Assembly: GCA_964034945.1 (NCBI GenBank)
Contig: OZ035962.1
Coordinates: forward strand, 68,400,274 to 68,464,273
DNA from: Chrysopilus asiliformis
Lineage: Eukaryota; Arthropoda; Insecta; Diptera; Rhagionidae
Length of the DNA: 64,000 nt
Reading direction: 5' to 3'
The position numbers were made by a program, and so were the translations under genes. How positions within the stretch are numbered: the stretch's first letter is position 1; each line of letters starts with the position of its first letter. The notes below the pieces were generated by a model. The model was not told where the DNA came from and ran no database searches. It worked only from the letters and a program-made list of their open reading frames with translations. Positions 10,014 to 20,060 of this stretch are shown piece by piece.

Positions 10014-10346
10014 TTTTCATTGCAATTTTTCACTTCATTTCACTTTGTCTGTTATATAATAAATACATGAATCAAAAAAAAAAGTTTGTCTATCACATTT
10101 TTCCATTTTTAATCGATTTACAAAGTGGTCCACAATACCCCGAGATTTTTCAAAATCGCAAAAACGCCATTTTTGCGCCAACTGATATAACTTGTATAAT
10201 TTAATACAATTTGACCGAACTGCTGTGACCCAAAGAGAGGTTATTTATCGTACTACAAATTCAAGCTTTGAAATTTTCAGAAAATGTTTTTTTTTGCGAG
10301 TTTTTAGTCAAAATGAAAATGCGGTCCACAACGCCCCAGTCTCCCC

Positions 10347-10789
10347 TACTTTAATATGAATTCGGGAAACTCGGTACATTATGTCTCCCATCTCCAACCA
10401 GTTGTTTACATATATATGTCAAAGCTTCAAGCAAACCTATTTGGTAAAAAGAGGATACGCAGCTGAGGAGTCTAATTCTTACAAAAGAGTTGATCAAGAA
10501 GTTCAGGATCCTGATGAGACTCAGAATCCTGTTCTGATGCTGACAGAAATCAGAATTTCAATTAAAGTGCTGAGAGAAGTCAGCATTCTGTTAAGAGCGC
10601 TGATGGCATCCAGAATCCTGTTCAGGACAATGGAAATAGGGTGATTGCGAATAACGTGGACAACAATGCAATCGAAGATTTTTCTGGCCAACCAAATGAA
10701 GATGTTGTAGAAAACTTGGTTGAAAATGTTAACATGACAATTTCAAGTCCAATGTCGGCACAACTTATTAATGAGCAGGAGTACGAACT
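10347..10789 (+). other. Degenerate acidic coding-like stretch upstream of the Harbinger relic
   Basis: Between the pogo element and recognisable transposase, frames with one or two breaks encode an acidic, Asn/Gln/Glu-rich segment with near-repeats of CAGAATCCTGTT. It may be the 5' part of the Harbinger gene or its linker, but the usual N-terminal motifs of that family are not seen. No confident assignment. Confidence 0.25.
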
Positions 10790-11472
10790 TCCGCGTGGGA
10801 AGATCTACTACTGCAGTTATTGTAAAAGATGTATGCAATGCAATTTGGATGTGTTTTCGGGAAGCTACCATGCCTGAATTTTCTGCTGATAGATGGTTAG
10901 AAATAGAAGAGGATTTGAAAACCATGCGCGATTTCTAAATTGCATTGGCGCGATAGATGGGAAGCACATACGAATTAGGCAGCCTTTTAACAGTGGTTCG
11001 ATGTATTACAATTTTAAGAATTATTTTTCAACTGTATTATTTGCAATGTGTGATGCAAATTACTGCTTCACTTACATCGAGGTTGGATCGTATAGCAAGT
11101 CCAGTGATGCGGAAATATTTAAAAATTCGCTACTTTACAAAAACATGTGTGATGGTGTTTATAAATACCGTCACTACGCACATTTGAAAATTCAAATGAA
11201 CAATTTCCATACGTAATCGTGGATGATGATGCTTTCCCTTTGTCGGAAAACTTGCTTAAGCCTTAAGGTGCAAACAGAATTGCGGCTTTGTAAACTTCAG
11301 CTTCGGCTTCAGCTTTGACAGTTCTGTAGACTCAATGCTTTTCAACGTAATGGAACACAATAGCAAAGTTGCAAAGCCGGTGAAGCCGAAGTCGTAGTAG
11401 CTCTACTCTCTACTGTTGGTCGGTTTGAAGAAAAGTTGATAAATATAGTGCAAGAAAATGAAATTCTTTATA

Positions 11473-11981
11473 ATAAAAAAAACTTTTTAAAAAAAAGTAA
11501 AAAAAACCGACTTAAAAATGCACTAAAAAGGAAAAAATAATTTTTTTGGAAGTTGGTGCCAAAATAGAAACTTAAAGAGGACTTCTATTCATATTTCTTG
11601 AGTGTTACAAATAATTTTATTGTAACAAGAATTGTTAAGACAATCAAAAGCTTTTTACAGTTGTCGAGTACTTTTATGTACAATAGACTCGCGGTTAAAA
11701 TATCACAATGACTATAATTTTTACATCCCGCGTTTCGTTTAATGCATTGCAAATATTCGATGTGATAAAAATAAATTTTTTATAGTGACAAGAATCGATA
11801 TTCAAAATTTGGGGAATATAAAACCCATTCAATATGTATTTTAATACTTTTAGATTGTACAATAAAAGAGAGCAAATTGTTTGTTTCTATTTTGGCACCA
11901 ACTTCCAAAAAAATTATTTTTTCCTTTTTAGTGCATTTTTAAGTCGGTTTTTTTTACTTTTTTTTAAAAAGTTTTTTATTT
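11473..11981. repeat. Foldback element, about 99-bp arms (family copy 1)
   Basis: The left arm (11473-11571) and right arm (11883-11981) are nearly perfect inverted copies around a loop of about 310 bp. The arms contain ACCGACTTAAAAATGCAC and the core GCACTAAAAAGGAAAAAA. The same core appears in the foldbacks at 21.3 and 49 kb. No coding. Confidence 0.85.
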
Positions 11982-12004
11982 TATAATTTTTAGTGATTTT
12001 TGGT

Positions 12005-12506
12005 ATATACATTATATAGATATATTTAATGTTAGGAAATGGGTAGAGCAAGTAAAGCCGCAGCCCGCGTGCGAAAACGGCGTTACGAATCGATAGCCTT
12101 CAACCCCCTTAGTGACACTGGAAAGTTTCATTAAGATCGGACCAGCCAATTCGAAGAAACCAGGCGAGGGGTATCGAGGGGAGGGAAAAGTCAGGTTTTG
12201 TAGTGGAAAATCAAACCCCTTAGCCTTCTTAGTAATACTGTAAAGCTTCATTAAGATCGGACCACCGAATTCGAAGATACCAGGCGAGGGGTGTCGAAGG
12301 GGAATTTTCTCAGAGGGGATACCTATCTAGATCGTATTTTTGTCCCCGAAAATCCCTAACACCCAAGTTTTATGAAAATCGTTAGGCCTGTTTTCGAGAT
12401 CCATTGTGCAGACAGACAGACTGACAGACAGAAGGACGACAGTCCTCGTATTATATTATAGGATATACCTATTTAATGTTAGGAAATGGGTAGAGCAAAA
12501 CTTTGA
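12005..12506. repeat. LINE-like 3' sequence between 28-bp direct repeats
   Basis: ATTTAATGTTAGGAAATG plus GGTAGAGCAA occurs at about 12025 and again at 12468. Between the copies lies 'cattaagatcggacca' twice, a CAGACAGACTGACAGACAG run and GGACGACAGTCCTCGTAT, a combination common at the 3' ends of insect retroposons. The direct repeats may be target duplications. The class is not resolved. Confidence 0.4.
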
Positions 12507-12711
12507 TCGTTCCAAACAGCGAATTTTTAGGGATGGCAACAGTAAATTGTAAACTAAATTTTAGAGGTCGACAGCAAAAATTTTGGGGGTCGTCACCAAC
12601 ATTTTTTAATGTTAACCTTACAGACTTCTAAACATTAGAATTGGATTAGGCGACCCTAAAAACCCCCATATTTTTTTATCTGGAAAATTTGAGGGTTGAA
12701 GGATTCGCTGC

Positions 12712-13392
12712 CCCCCAAAATATACCCATAAAAATTTTCAGACCGATCGGTCCATCCGATTAGGGGACAGGGGAGGGGTTAAGAAGCGAAAGGGGTAGGG
12801 GAAAATAGATAAGGGGAAAACACTAGCCGTCCCCCAAAATGTGAGCATACAAATTTTCAGATCGATCGGACCATCCGATTGGGAGTTGATAGGGGAGGGG
12901 TTAAGAAGCGAAAGGGGTAGGGGAAAATAGATAAGGGGAAAACACTAGCCGTCCCCCAAAATGTGAGCATACAAATTTTCAGATCGATCGGACCATCCGA
13001 TTGGGAGTTGATAGGGGAGGGGTTAAGAAGCGAAAGGGGTAGGGGAAAATAGATAAGGGGAAAACACTAGCCGTCCCCCAAAAAGGTACGCATACAAATT
13101 TTCAGACCGATCGGACCATCCGATTGGGAGTTGACAGGGGAGGGGTTAAGAAGCGAAAGGGGTAGGGGAAAATAGATAAGGGGAAAACACTAGCCGTCCC
13201 CCAAAATGTACGCATACAAATTTTCAGATCGATCGGACCATCCGATTGGGAGTTGACAGGGGAGGGGTTAAGAAGCGAAAGGGGTAGGGGAAAATAGATA
13301 AGGGGAAAACACTAGCCGTCCCCCAAAATGTACGCATACAAATTTTCAGATCGATCGGACCATCCGATTGGGAGTTGACAGGGGAGGGGAAG
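12712..13392. repeat. Tandem array of a 122-bp unit, about 5.5 copies
   Basis: The marker AAGAAGCGAAAGG recurs at 12781, 12903, 13025, 13148 and 13270, a period of 122-123 bp. Each unit holds CTAGCCGTCCCCCAAAA and a GATCGATCGGACCATCC block. Units 2-5 are almost identical, so expansion is recent. Reading frames here are meaningless. Confidence 0.92.
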
Positions 13393-13399
13393 GCCGGGA

Positions 13400-13600
13400 A
13401 ACGTCGGAGAGAGGGGAAATTAAAATGGGACCAACTAGGGAGTGAACTCTGTCATCCACCAACGTTTCAACAAAATCCATGCAACGGCACCCAAGTACTG
13501 CGTGAACATACAGATATAAAATAAATAAATAAATAAATAAAGTTGGACCAAAACGAATTGATAACCTCCTTTTTTTTGGAAGTCGGTTAAAAAACAACGA
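13400..13600. repeat. Retroposon 3' end with TAAA microsatellite
   Basis: A unique-looking stretch (ATCCACCAACGTTTCAAC, then ACGGCACCCAAGTACTGC) ends in a TAAA-type microsatellite at 13516-13541, as expected of a LINE tail. It is followed by GGAAGTCGGTTAAAAAAC, a motif seen in reverse at 47553. Which LINE is unclear. Confidence 0.4.
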
Positions 13601-14100
13601 ATACAGAAATGCGAAAAAGAAGAATTATCAAATAAATATGAATAAATATGAAGAATTATGAATTATTTGTCAAAGTTGCAATTGTGTTCGAATGAAAGTT
13701 GAAGCCGACGAAGCCAAAAAAGTCCAAAACTGAAGCCGAAGCCCAAAGCCCAAAAAGCCGCAATCCTGTTTCCGCCTTTACGGAGGTAAACATTTGACCG
13801 ATATTAAACAAAACTTTAAAATGTGGATAATCACAGCCAGAAGATACATTGAAAGTACATTTGGAATTCTGGCAAATAAGTGGCGCATCTTTCATCGGGA
13901 CATTGATGTTGATATAAACTTGACGGAAAGTATTGTCAAAGCCGCGTGTATATTACACAATTTTGTTAGAACAAGAGATGGACTACAATTACACAACGAG
14001 GGTGAAGATCACTATCAATTGCAGCAAATTTGCCTGGACAAATTCCATAGAAGAAATACGAAAGCACAATCTGCTAGAGATAAATTTGCCAATTTTTGAC

Positions 14101-15277
14101 GTGGATACGTCTTGGATTTTGGTAATGGGGGTACAAATTAGAAAATCGGCTTGCTGCCATGATAACAAATTTGCAATCGATGAAACTCGATAGTTTGTGG
14201 TGATATCTGAACAAAACCTGTGTTATAAGATGAGGGCTACATTAAAGCATTGTATAGGGTATTTTGTTATGGCAAACTATGTTCAATTATGTTTTTAAAA
14301 AGCAAAATCAAAATTTTTACTCCGCTGTTATGCTGTGTCTGCTGCTTGCAGTACAGATTTCACATGTATACTCTTTTTATGCTTTCTTTATGTGTATTGA
14401 ATCTCATATAGAACTTGATTGTTTCTCTTCTCTAAATGGGTTGTTCTGATTCTTGCTATTCATATTATTTCGGTTCAATTCGCTTTGGAGGAATTGAAAA
14501 AAATTGAAAATAAAAATCACTTTCGAGAAAACGAAATTCAGAATTTCAGTAAAACGCTCCAAAGAACGAGAAAAAATTATGGTTTTAATTTGCTTTGAGA
14601 ACACAACTTTAATGCTGGGACCGAGATATCGCTCTCTTACTAATGAAATGCATACTTATATGTGTGTGTGCATCATACCATAGATTATAGACTTACTATA
14701 GATAAGACACAAACGTGGTTTTCCGTTTGCCGCCTGTAGAAAGAAGTAGTCGACAGCATCATTCCGTAGTCGACAGCATCATTTCTCTCTTTTTATCATT
14801 TAGCTCAAATGGACTTGTTGAAAAAAATCATTTTGTAATACTCGCACAGAACAAACCAAAATATTGGACCAACACATTCACAAGGGCCGACAGCGGCCTT
14901 TCACAATTTCTTCAACTGTCAATGGCGATAGGATTTTTTAGCAAAAAAAAAACTTTTATTTCACTTGTTACGTTGCTTAAACATAAAAAATGCCTGGCAA
15001 GGAACATTTTACGGAATGTTCTGCCGACAATACGAAATATCCCGAGAGTTTTGCATTTCTCACACAAACGCAATTAGTGTCTTTACAAAGCAAATGAAAC
15101 AGACGATCATGTACTCTTCTTCAGAAAAAAATTTCTTACGCGTTTCCTAACTATATATCTCTAAACTATGATCATACCCAACAGCAGCCATCGCTCGAAC
15201 CTTTCATTCATTTTTATGCAAAGCATACAAACCGCTTTGAACAAGAGCGAAAAACTTAAAGAGAAACAATTTCGATC
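14101..15277. other. Unassigned AT-rich stretch
   Basis: This is the flank of the Harbinger relic, whose right terminus I cannot locate. The only structure seen is an 18-bp direct repeat GTAGTCGACAGCATCATT at 14746 and 14766. Short frames here show no family motif. Confidence 0.3.
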
Positions 15278-15281
15278 TTAA

Positions 15282-15764
15282 AGCAGGGTTTAGACACGGC
15301 AAGTAACTCTCGGCAAGTAAAGAGAGGCAAGTAGTTTGCTTAGTTTACACGTTTCAAGTAAATCGTTTCAAGTAGAATGACAGCCGAACGAAAACATAAC
15401 CTAAAATTTTCTGAGAAAAAATATTACGACACTTTTTTGTAGAAAAGTTTGCGAATTTCGACCTAAAACTGTTTGTTGTTGACGAGTTTTTTATACCCGT
15501 GTTGTTTTTTCCTTAAAATGTTACGTCGTCCTGTGGCAAAGCAGCAAATATAAAATAAACCGAAACACACACATAAAACCACTTCATTTGTACGCGGTTC
15601 CATGTTCTTGTATTGGTTTTACTTGCCACAAAAATAGAATGGCTTTCTATTATTTTCGAGAGAGCGGCAAGTATTCTCACACATATGCGAGCGTCGCACA
15701 CTAGCTCAAATCGCGTGTATTTACGTCTACTTGCCGCGAGTTACTTGCCGTGTCTAAACCGCAC
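15282..15764. mobile_element. MITE with TTAA/TTA flanks, GGTTTAGACACGG ends
   Basis: The inverted ends share GGTTTAGACACGGCAAGT, then CTCTCGGCAAG or CTCGCGGCAAG. They are flanked by TTAA at 15278-15281 and 15765-15768. The flanks fit a 4-bp piggyBac-type or 3-bp Harbinger-type duplication. The interior repeats GGCAAGTA and TTTCAAGTA motifs and has no transposase coding. Confidence 0.75.
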
Positions 15765-15805
15765 TTAACTTGGGGGGAGAAGGAAAAATGTGCATCGATC
15801 GCATT

Positions 15806-16033
15806 GCCGAATTAAACACAGGTCTGCTGGTTGCTTTTTAACAGCCACTATTTTGCTACGTCATCGGCAAGAAATATCGATGCATTCTTTCTAATGTTGA
15901 TTGTGTGTGCGCTAATTTCAAGAATATTTCATATAAAAAGGGAAAATTCCCATTGAATCGTATAAGAATTTCTTGCCGATGACGTCAGAGCCAGAAGCAA
16001 CTGAGCTGTCAAACAGACCTTGTATAATTCGGC
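15806..16033. mobile_element. Short MITE, GCCGAATT ends
   Basis: The ends GCCGAATTAAACACAGG and, in reverse, GCCGAATTATACAAGG are inverted. An inner pair, CGTCATCGGCAAGAAAT, is also inverted (around 15860 and 15975). No clear target duplication. Non-coding. Confidence 0.65.
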
Positions 16034-16130
16034 CATGGTTTAGAACACTGTTTTTAGTTGCTCTAAATTGAAATTGCTTCGTTGCTTTTATCGTATAATT
16101 TTATTTTATTTTTATTTGTTTTTTATCTAT

Positions 16131-16267
16131 GGGCATTTTCATAAATTCAAGTTCTGCAAATAACACAAAATATTTTTCATTTATTAAGTTTATGTTATTC
16201 GTTTAGTTTACGAAGAAAATGTTTTGTGCAATTTGCGTAAGTTCCGAGTACATTTATGAAAATGCCC
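16131..16267. mobile_element. 137-bp MITE with TAT flanks
   Basis: GGGCATTTTCATAAAT at the left is matched by ATTTATGAAAATGCCC at the right. TAT directly flanks both sides (16128-16130, 16268-16270). Non-coding and AT-rich between the arms. Confidence 0.65.
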
Positions 16268-16944
16268 TATTAAACATTGTTCGTTGTGTTGCAAGTGAAA
16301 TTTGATTTTTAGGTACAAGATGCCAAAATTCACCAAACGGAAAGTCAAATCCCGTAACATTACGGTCAATCAAATTGTTTCTTTAGTTTCCTTTTCACTA
16401 AAATTTCTTACTTAAAGATCTATTGGCGATCATTGTAGGCGGATCCACGTCTTCTGGCCGTCTTTACGAGACAGACACCTTGCTTTTTTTAAATAAAAAT
16501 CGATATTCAATAATGTTCTTAATATGTATGTATTATAACAAAAATGTCTAATTGGTTAAATAAATACACTTTGTTTTAAATAATATGTTGGAGTTTTCAT
16601 TAAATTAAAAAGATTTTTCACTTACCCAATTCTGTGTAAATTCTCTTTTCATCTGCTCTCGTATTAAGTCGCGGTTTTCAGATTGATCAAAAAGAATTTC
16701 ATTCATCCTTATTTCTAAATCCCAGGGTCAAACTTCAATTACGGGCTATAGTTGTACATGCAAATCCGGAAATCGTACTATTGGCTGCTGTAGTCACGTA
16801 ATGACGTTAGCTTGGTACCTGGGGTTGGCACGTCATCAGCCAAGAATATGAGAACCATCAAATCATTTAAACGATTTCTATTCAACCCTTGATTTGTAGA
16901 AACAATGATTGATATCCAAATCTGTCATATAATATATCTAATAT
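16268..16944. other. Unassigned stretch
   Basis: No reading frame or duplication is worth naming. A single GGCACGTCATCAGCCAAGAA near 16827 resembles the inner motif of the MITE at 15806, suggesting a diverged relative. Confidence 0.25.
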
Positions 16945-17190
16945 ACCGGGTTCAAAAGTTAGCCCAGGGGCACAACTTCCATTTATGCCATGATTTCTGT
17001 GAAAAATCACGAGAAAGTCCGTTAACCCTTCACCATCCCCTTGCAATTCGGTGGCTCTTGAAGCTATATATGGATGAAACTAGAGACTGTGCCCTTTCTA
17101 AAAAGTCCTCAACCGAAGTGAAAAGTACACGAGTTCAAAAGTTAACCCAGGGGCACGAAACACGCTATTTCTTGCATGGTTCTTTGTGAT
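16945..17190 (+). repeat. Interspersed repeat, copy 1 (GTTAACCCAGGGGCACG family)
   Basis: It shares long blocks, such as GCAATTCGGTGGCTCTTG and GTTAACCCAGGGGCACG, with the inverted copy at 43990-44260. Function and class are unknown. It serves as the unrearranged reference for the hairpin in the second copy. Confidence 0.65.
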
Positions 17191-17249
17191 ATTTGTCGAA
17201 AAAATTTGAAAAGTTCTACGGACAATTTGAAAATTTCAACGGACATCAC

Positions 17250-17746
17250 TCCGTTGGCAATGCCAGTCTCGTTTTGGAAGAAGTACGGACCGATGATTCC
17301 GCCAGACCAAAATCCGCATCAAACTAGACATGGGTAACGCAGCGCTGCGTTGCGCCATTGGGTTGATACAGTATACTGCGCTATGTGCGCTGATACGCGA
17401 ATAAAAATTTTAGTAGCGCAATAGCGCACATAACGCAAACGAGTCAAACGAAACAACTTGGTTATTGAGCCAACTGTTGGGGAAATTTTTACATATGTTT
17501 TCAATACGATAGAGGGGAAATATCGCCTTGTCTTGCTTTCTCGCACATTGACTTATAGACAAGCCCAAAAATACAATTTCTTGTTATGTACATATTCTCT
17601 TTTCATGGGTCTTGTTAGCGCAGTAACTCATCTCAGCACTGTATTCCATATGCTACAGAAAAATTCACAATAAATTTGACAGATGCTGCTTTAACAACAT
17701 GGGCGCTATAACAACACACTTTGAGCGTCCTTTTTGAAAGACCCTT
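17250..17746 (-). pseudogene. rosa-like mariner relic, interrupted by a hAT end
   Basis: 17250-17324 matches the minus-strand coding of the mariners at 24.6 and 29 kb (GGCAATGCCAGT, CCGATGATT). 17652-17746 matches their 5' terminus and ends in AAGACCCTT followed by TA. Between them lies 17325-17651, a terminal fragment of the hAT family seen at 20486-22449. Most of the transposase is gone. Confidence 0.7.
17325..17651 (+). mobile_element. Truncated hAT-type element end (TAGACATGGGTAACGC)
   Basis: The sequence is the inverse of the right terminus of the hAT element ending at 22449, starting at the same TAGACATGGG and including GCGCA-rich subterminal repeats. The second terminus is missing. 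Frames within it are shared with the 22-kb copy only because the repeat is shared. Confidence 0.65.
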
Positions 17747-18222
17747 TATATAGTCACTCTAACTCACAGGAGAGAGCCTAGAGAGTGGATAATTGGACGT
17801 ATAAAATGGCTTCTAATTGGAGTTAATAGACTGTCCTGTCTCTCTGACTGACGAGTTTGTTCACATTGGTTGAAATAGTCCGCCTATCTAGGACGGATAA
17901 ATTGCCCGTGTTCGCATTGAGACTATTTACGCCAATAACTATGAACAGTCAGACTGGCGTGAAACTTTTGAGGAAAGGAACATTTCTAAAGAATCGCAAG
18001 TAATATTTGGCTGCCTATTGTGATGCGACGTGTTGCATAGAAGACGACCGGAACAATAATGACAATGGAACACATTTAATATGCAACCATCTAATCATTT
18101 AATTTAATCATTTGATCAGCCATTTAATTTAACACATTTAATCAGAGCACGATGGGCGGAACTCTGAAAACGGAGATTTTAGTTTTCAGGAGGATTTTCC
18201 TATCAGCAGTCCCACTTCCTTA

Positions 18223-18684
18223 CACAGCCTTTACACGCGTCTGTAGAACTGACACAGTCGCTGACACAGTCTCGTGTAAATGCTTACTGGCACTGACAAG
18301 TCTGTACTGACGGGACATTTTTGTAGTCAGTACAGACATGCCAGTAATTTGACATTTCAGACATCTCAGATGGCGGAAAATGAAGAATTTGAGGTAAATC
18401 TATTAAATTATTATGAATCCACTTTTTTTAATTAATTTTTTAACTTTTAGAACTCTCAGACTGGTGAAAGAAGACTAATTAGGAACGAGATAATTAAAAT
18501 AATGAAGCATACGATCAAAATTCATGCCTCTGAAATACGAGGGACTGTAGCTGTGTCACTAACGAAGTCATTTTTAAAATGAACTGGCCGCCAGTTCGCT
18601 AAATGTCTTCTAATTCGTTGTCAGTAATTTGACATTTGGAGTCTGTGCTACTTACAGACTTTATAGTCGCGTGTAAAGGCCGGG
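18223..18684 (+). mobile_element. Harbinger-like MITE with TTA duplication
   Basis: The ends CACAGCCTTTACACGCG and, in reverse, CCCGGCCTTTACACGCG are flanked by TTA at 18220-18222 and 18685-18687. The interior contains GACATTT repeats in both orientations and a small intron-bearing reading frame at 18370-18582. Confidence 0.78.
18370..18582 (+). CDS. Putative 51-residue two-exon mini-gene inside a MITE
   Basis: Exon 1 (18370-18393) encodes MAENEEFE and ends at a GTAAAT donor. After an AT-rich 57-bp gap ending in TTTAACTTTTAG, exon 2 (18451-18582) continues in phase for 43 codons to TGA. The second exon is charged (ERRLIRNEIIKIMKH). This could be the retained 5' end of an autonomous partner's gene, left after internal deletion, or a captured host exon. 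No family is recognised, and splice use is inferred only from the consensus. Confidence 0.35.
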
Positions 18685-18829
18685 TTACTTTGCCTTAATT
18701 TTTACAGCTTCTGCCCTAGTCAGGCTGACTATTTCAACCAATGTGAACACGCTCGATAGTCTCCAGAACAGCGCTATTAATTAGTTGTATGCTTCTTCAA
18801 GTGCTTTGAGAAATCCTTGGCGCCCAAGT

Positions 18830-18896
18830 AACGGTGCTCGAGAATATCTTGCTCTACTCATTGACAGAGCTTGCTTTAAATCTGCCAGTCGAATTC
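18830..18896 (-). repeat. Fragment of the TTTTCGACTGGCA MITE family
   Basis: AATCTGCCAGTCGAATTC and neighbouring GCTCGAGAATATCTTGCTCT resemble, in reverse, the terminus of the MITE at 32202-32721. Only one end is present. Confidence 0.45.
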
Positions 18897-18899
18897 GTC

Positions 18900-19762
18900 A
18901 CTGGTTTTTGTAGCCGGAATAATTGGATTAATTTATGGGAGCAGCATTTCTGGAGTTTCTTCAAATACATAAAACTGGTGCGAAAAAAATCCATGTTGGC
19001 ATCACTTTTGACAGTTATTTCGGCGAGTACGTTCAAAGAGTTGCATTGTGCGGTTTCGGTTCGGTGTGGTGTGTTGTATTTTGTGTGGATGGTTTTTCGT
19101 TGTTTTTTTATTTCGTTTATATTAATGTCAAATTTCTGAAATGCATTGAGTGAAATTCGTAAATTTAGATGCATAATCTGTAGTGATTCATAAGCAATTC
19201 AAGTGCCTTTTCGTGTTGCTAGCAAACTCATTAGAAAAGTGTTCAATAGCCTTCGTGTACAATAAAAATTAAGTGAAAAATCTGTAAAAAATTAAAACTT
19301 GTTTTATACGGTGTTTTCTCTCCTTGTTCGGCGCGCAGACATTCAGATCACTTCTTCCGCTTTTACCTGTTTCTTACACTTTGCAGCATCTGTTGCTGTT
19401 TTACTGCCGCTACTCAGCCGGCCGTCAAATTTCTGTGTGGCTTTGCTGCTGTTGTGTAGAACAGTCGCTGTCCAGCGCTAAGTGAACGGTAAATTCTTCT
19501 CAATGTTAACCTATTATACACGAATGTTTTATTTTTTAAAAAAAAGATTAAAATGCAGTAAGCGATATATTATCTTTCTTGCCTTCTGAAATTACTCGTA
19601 TCAATAGTTCACCCCTAATAACGACAAGAAAGCAAAGCAAAGCAATTTTTTAAAAATATATTTTATCGGCCAACATTTGAAATTCTTTCCTTATCGCACA
19701 ATTATTAAAGTTGCGGGATCGTAGAACGGGGGACAGGCGAAGTTGTCATCGTCGAAGATTTA
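18900..19762. other. Non-repetitive stretch with UTR- or exon-like composition
   Basis: Around 19020-19290 the sequence is GT-rich and lacks matches to repeats elsewhere in the window. At 19340-19485 it is GC-richer, with a pyrimidine tract ending TTTGCAG (about 19366) and a following AACGGTAAAT donor-like site (about 19488). No protein motif is recognised. It could be host noncoding exon material, or nothing. Confidence 0.2.
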
Positions 19763-19771
19763 GCTGTGCAT

Positions 19772-20051
19772 CACGGCATAGAGACAACCAAGGTATGCCG
19801 TAAACTCGAATCTGACGTTTTTTTGCAACGTCACTTGTGCCGATTAGTTCGTCAAGTTCAGAAGGAATCTTGTTTTGTGGATGATTATTTAAATTTTTGT
19901 TCGATCTAAATAAGATATTTGTAAATTAGTGGACTGATTGCATTAAATAGTGATCAATAAACATAAAAATTAATTAAAAAAAGTCGGCACAAATGACGTC
20001 ACACCTGACTATCAAAAGTTTACAGCATACCTTGGTTGTCTGTATGCCGTG
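19772..20051. mobile_element. MULE-like MITE with 9-bp target duplication
   Basis: The inverted ends CACGGCATAGAGACAACC and, in reverse, CACGGCATACAGACAACC extend about 35 bp. The 9-bp GCTGTGCAT is present on both sides (19763-19771 and 20052-20060). An 8-10-bp duplication with long inverted repeats fits Mutator-type elements. The 280-bp interior is non-coding. Confidence 0.78.
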
Positions 20052-20060
20052 GCTGTGCAT

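Larger units (their letters stand above)
8197..10346 (+). mobile_element. pogo-type DNA transposon, DDE-deleted, with TA duplication
   Basis: Terminal inverted repeats start GGGGAGACTGG at both ends; about 22 of 26 positions match. They are flanked by TA dinucleotides (8195-8196 and 10347-10348), the target duplication of Tc1/mariner/pogo elements. Subterminal copies of GAATTGTGGACCAC and its complement lie near both ends and are plausible transposase-binding sites. The single coding region keeps the N-terminal psq-type helix-turn-helix and the C-terminal PHD finger of a pogo transposase but has no DDE nuclease core. A Helitron sits inside at 8658-9337. Without the insertion the element is about 1.47 kb. 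Confidence 0.85.
11266..13777. mobile_element. TIR element with TTA duplication inside the Harbinger gene
   Basis: The left end AGGTGCAAACAGAATTGC and the right end, read in reverse, AGGCGGAAACAGGATTGC are imperfect inverted repeats that continue into GGCTTC-rich subterminal repeats. They are flanked by TTA at 11263-11265 and 13778-13780. TWA duplications are typical of PIF/Harbinger. The interior carries no transposase; it holds a foldback (11473-11981), LINE-like 3' sequence and a 122-bp tandem array, so it is a composite. Confidence 0.82.
10790..14100 (+). pseudogene. PIF/Harbinger (HARBI1-like) transposase relic, split by an insertion
   Basis: Part 1 (10790-11265) encodes a FRVGRSTTAVIV-like helix, then FLNCIGAIDGKHI with the first catalytic Asp near 10955, and VIVDDDAFPL with the second Asp near 11220. 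Part 2 (13778-14098) begins YGGKHLTDIKQNF and contains RRYIESTFGILANKW with the catalytic Glu, then LHNFVR. This is the order of a DDE_4 transposase. Two single-base frameshifts are visible, near 10910 and near 11175. The two halves are separated by a 2.5-kb TIR element at a TTA site; deleting it with one TTA restores the reading frame across the join. The gene is dead. Confidence 0.85.
17858..18749. mobile_element. TIR element with TGTTCACATTGG ends, containing a MITE
   Basis: TGTTCACATTGGTTGAAA at 17858 is matched in reverse at the right end, and similarity continues for about 35 bp (to CTAGG). No duplication is clear. The element holds the Harbinger-like MITE at 18223-18684; without it the host element is about 430 bp. 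Confidence 0.65.

Noticed and set aside
17458..17673. 71-codon gene conserved with 22112-22324
   Set aside because: The identical start arises because both lie in the same hAT terminal repeat; no coding motif.
18834..19174. Gene at the overlapping 101/106/72-codon frames
   Set aside because: Three mutually incompatible frames overlap, none with motif or codon bias.
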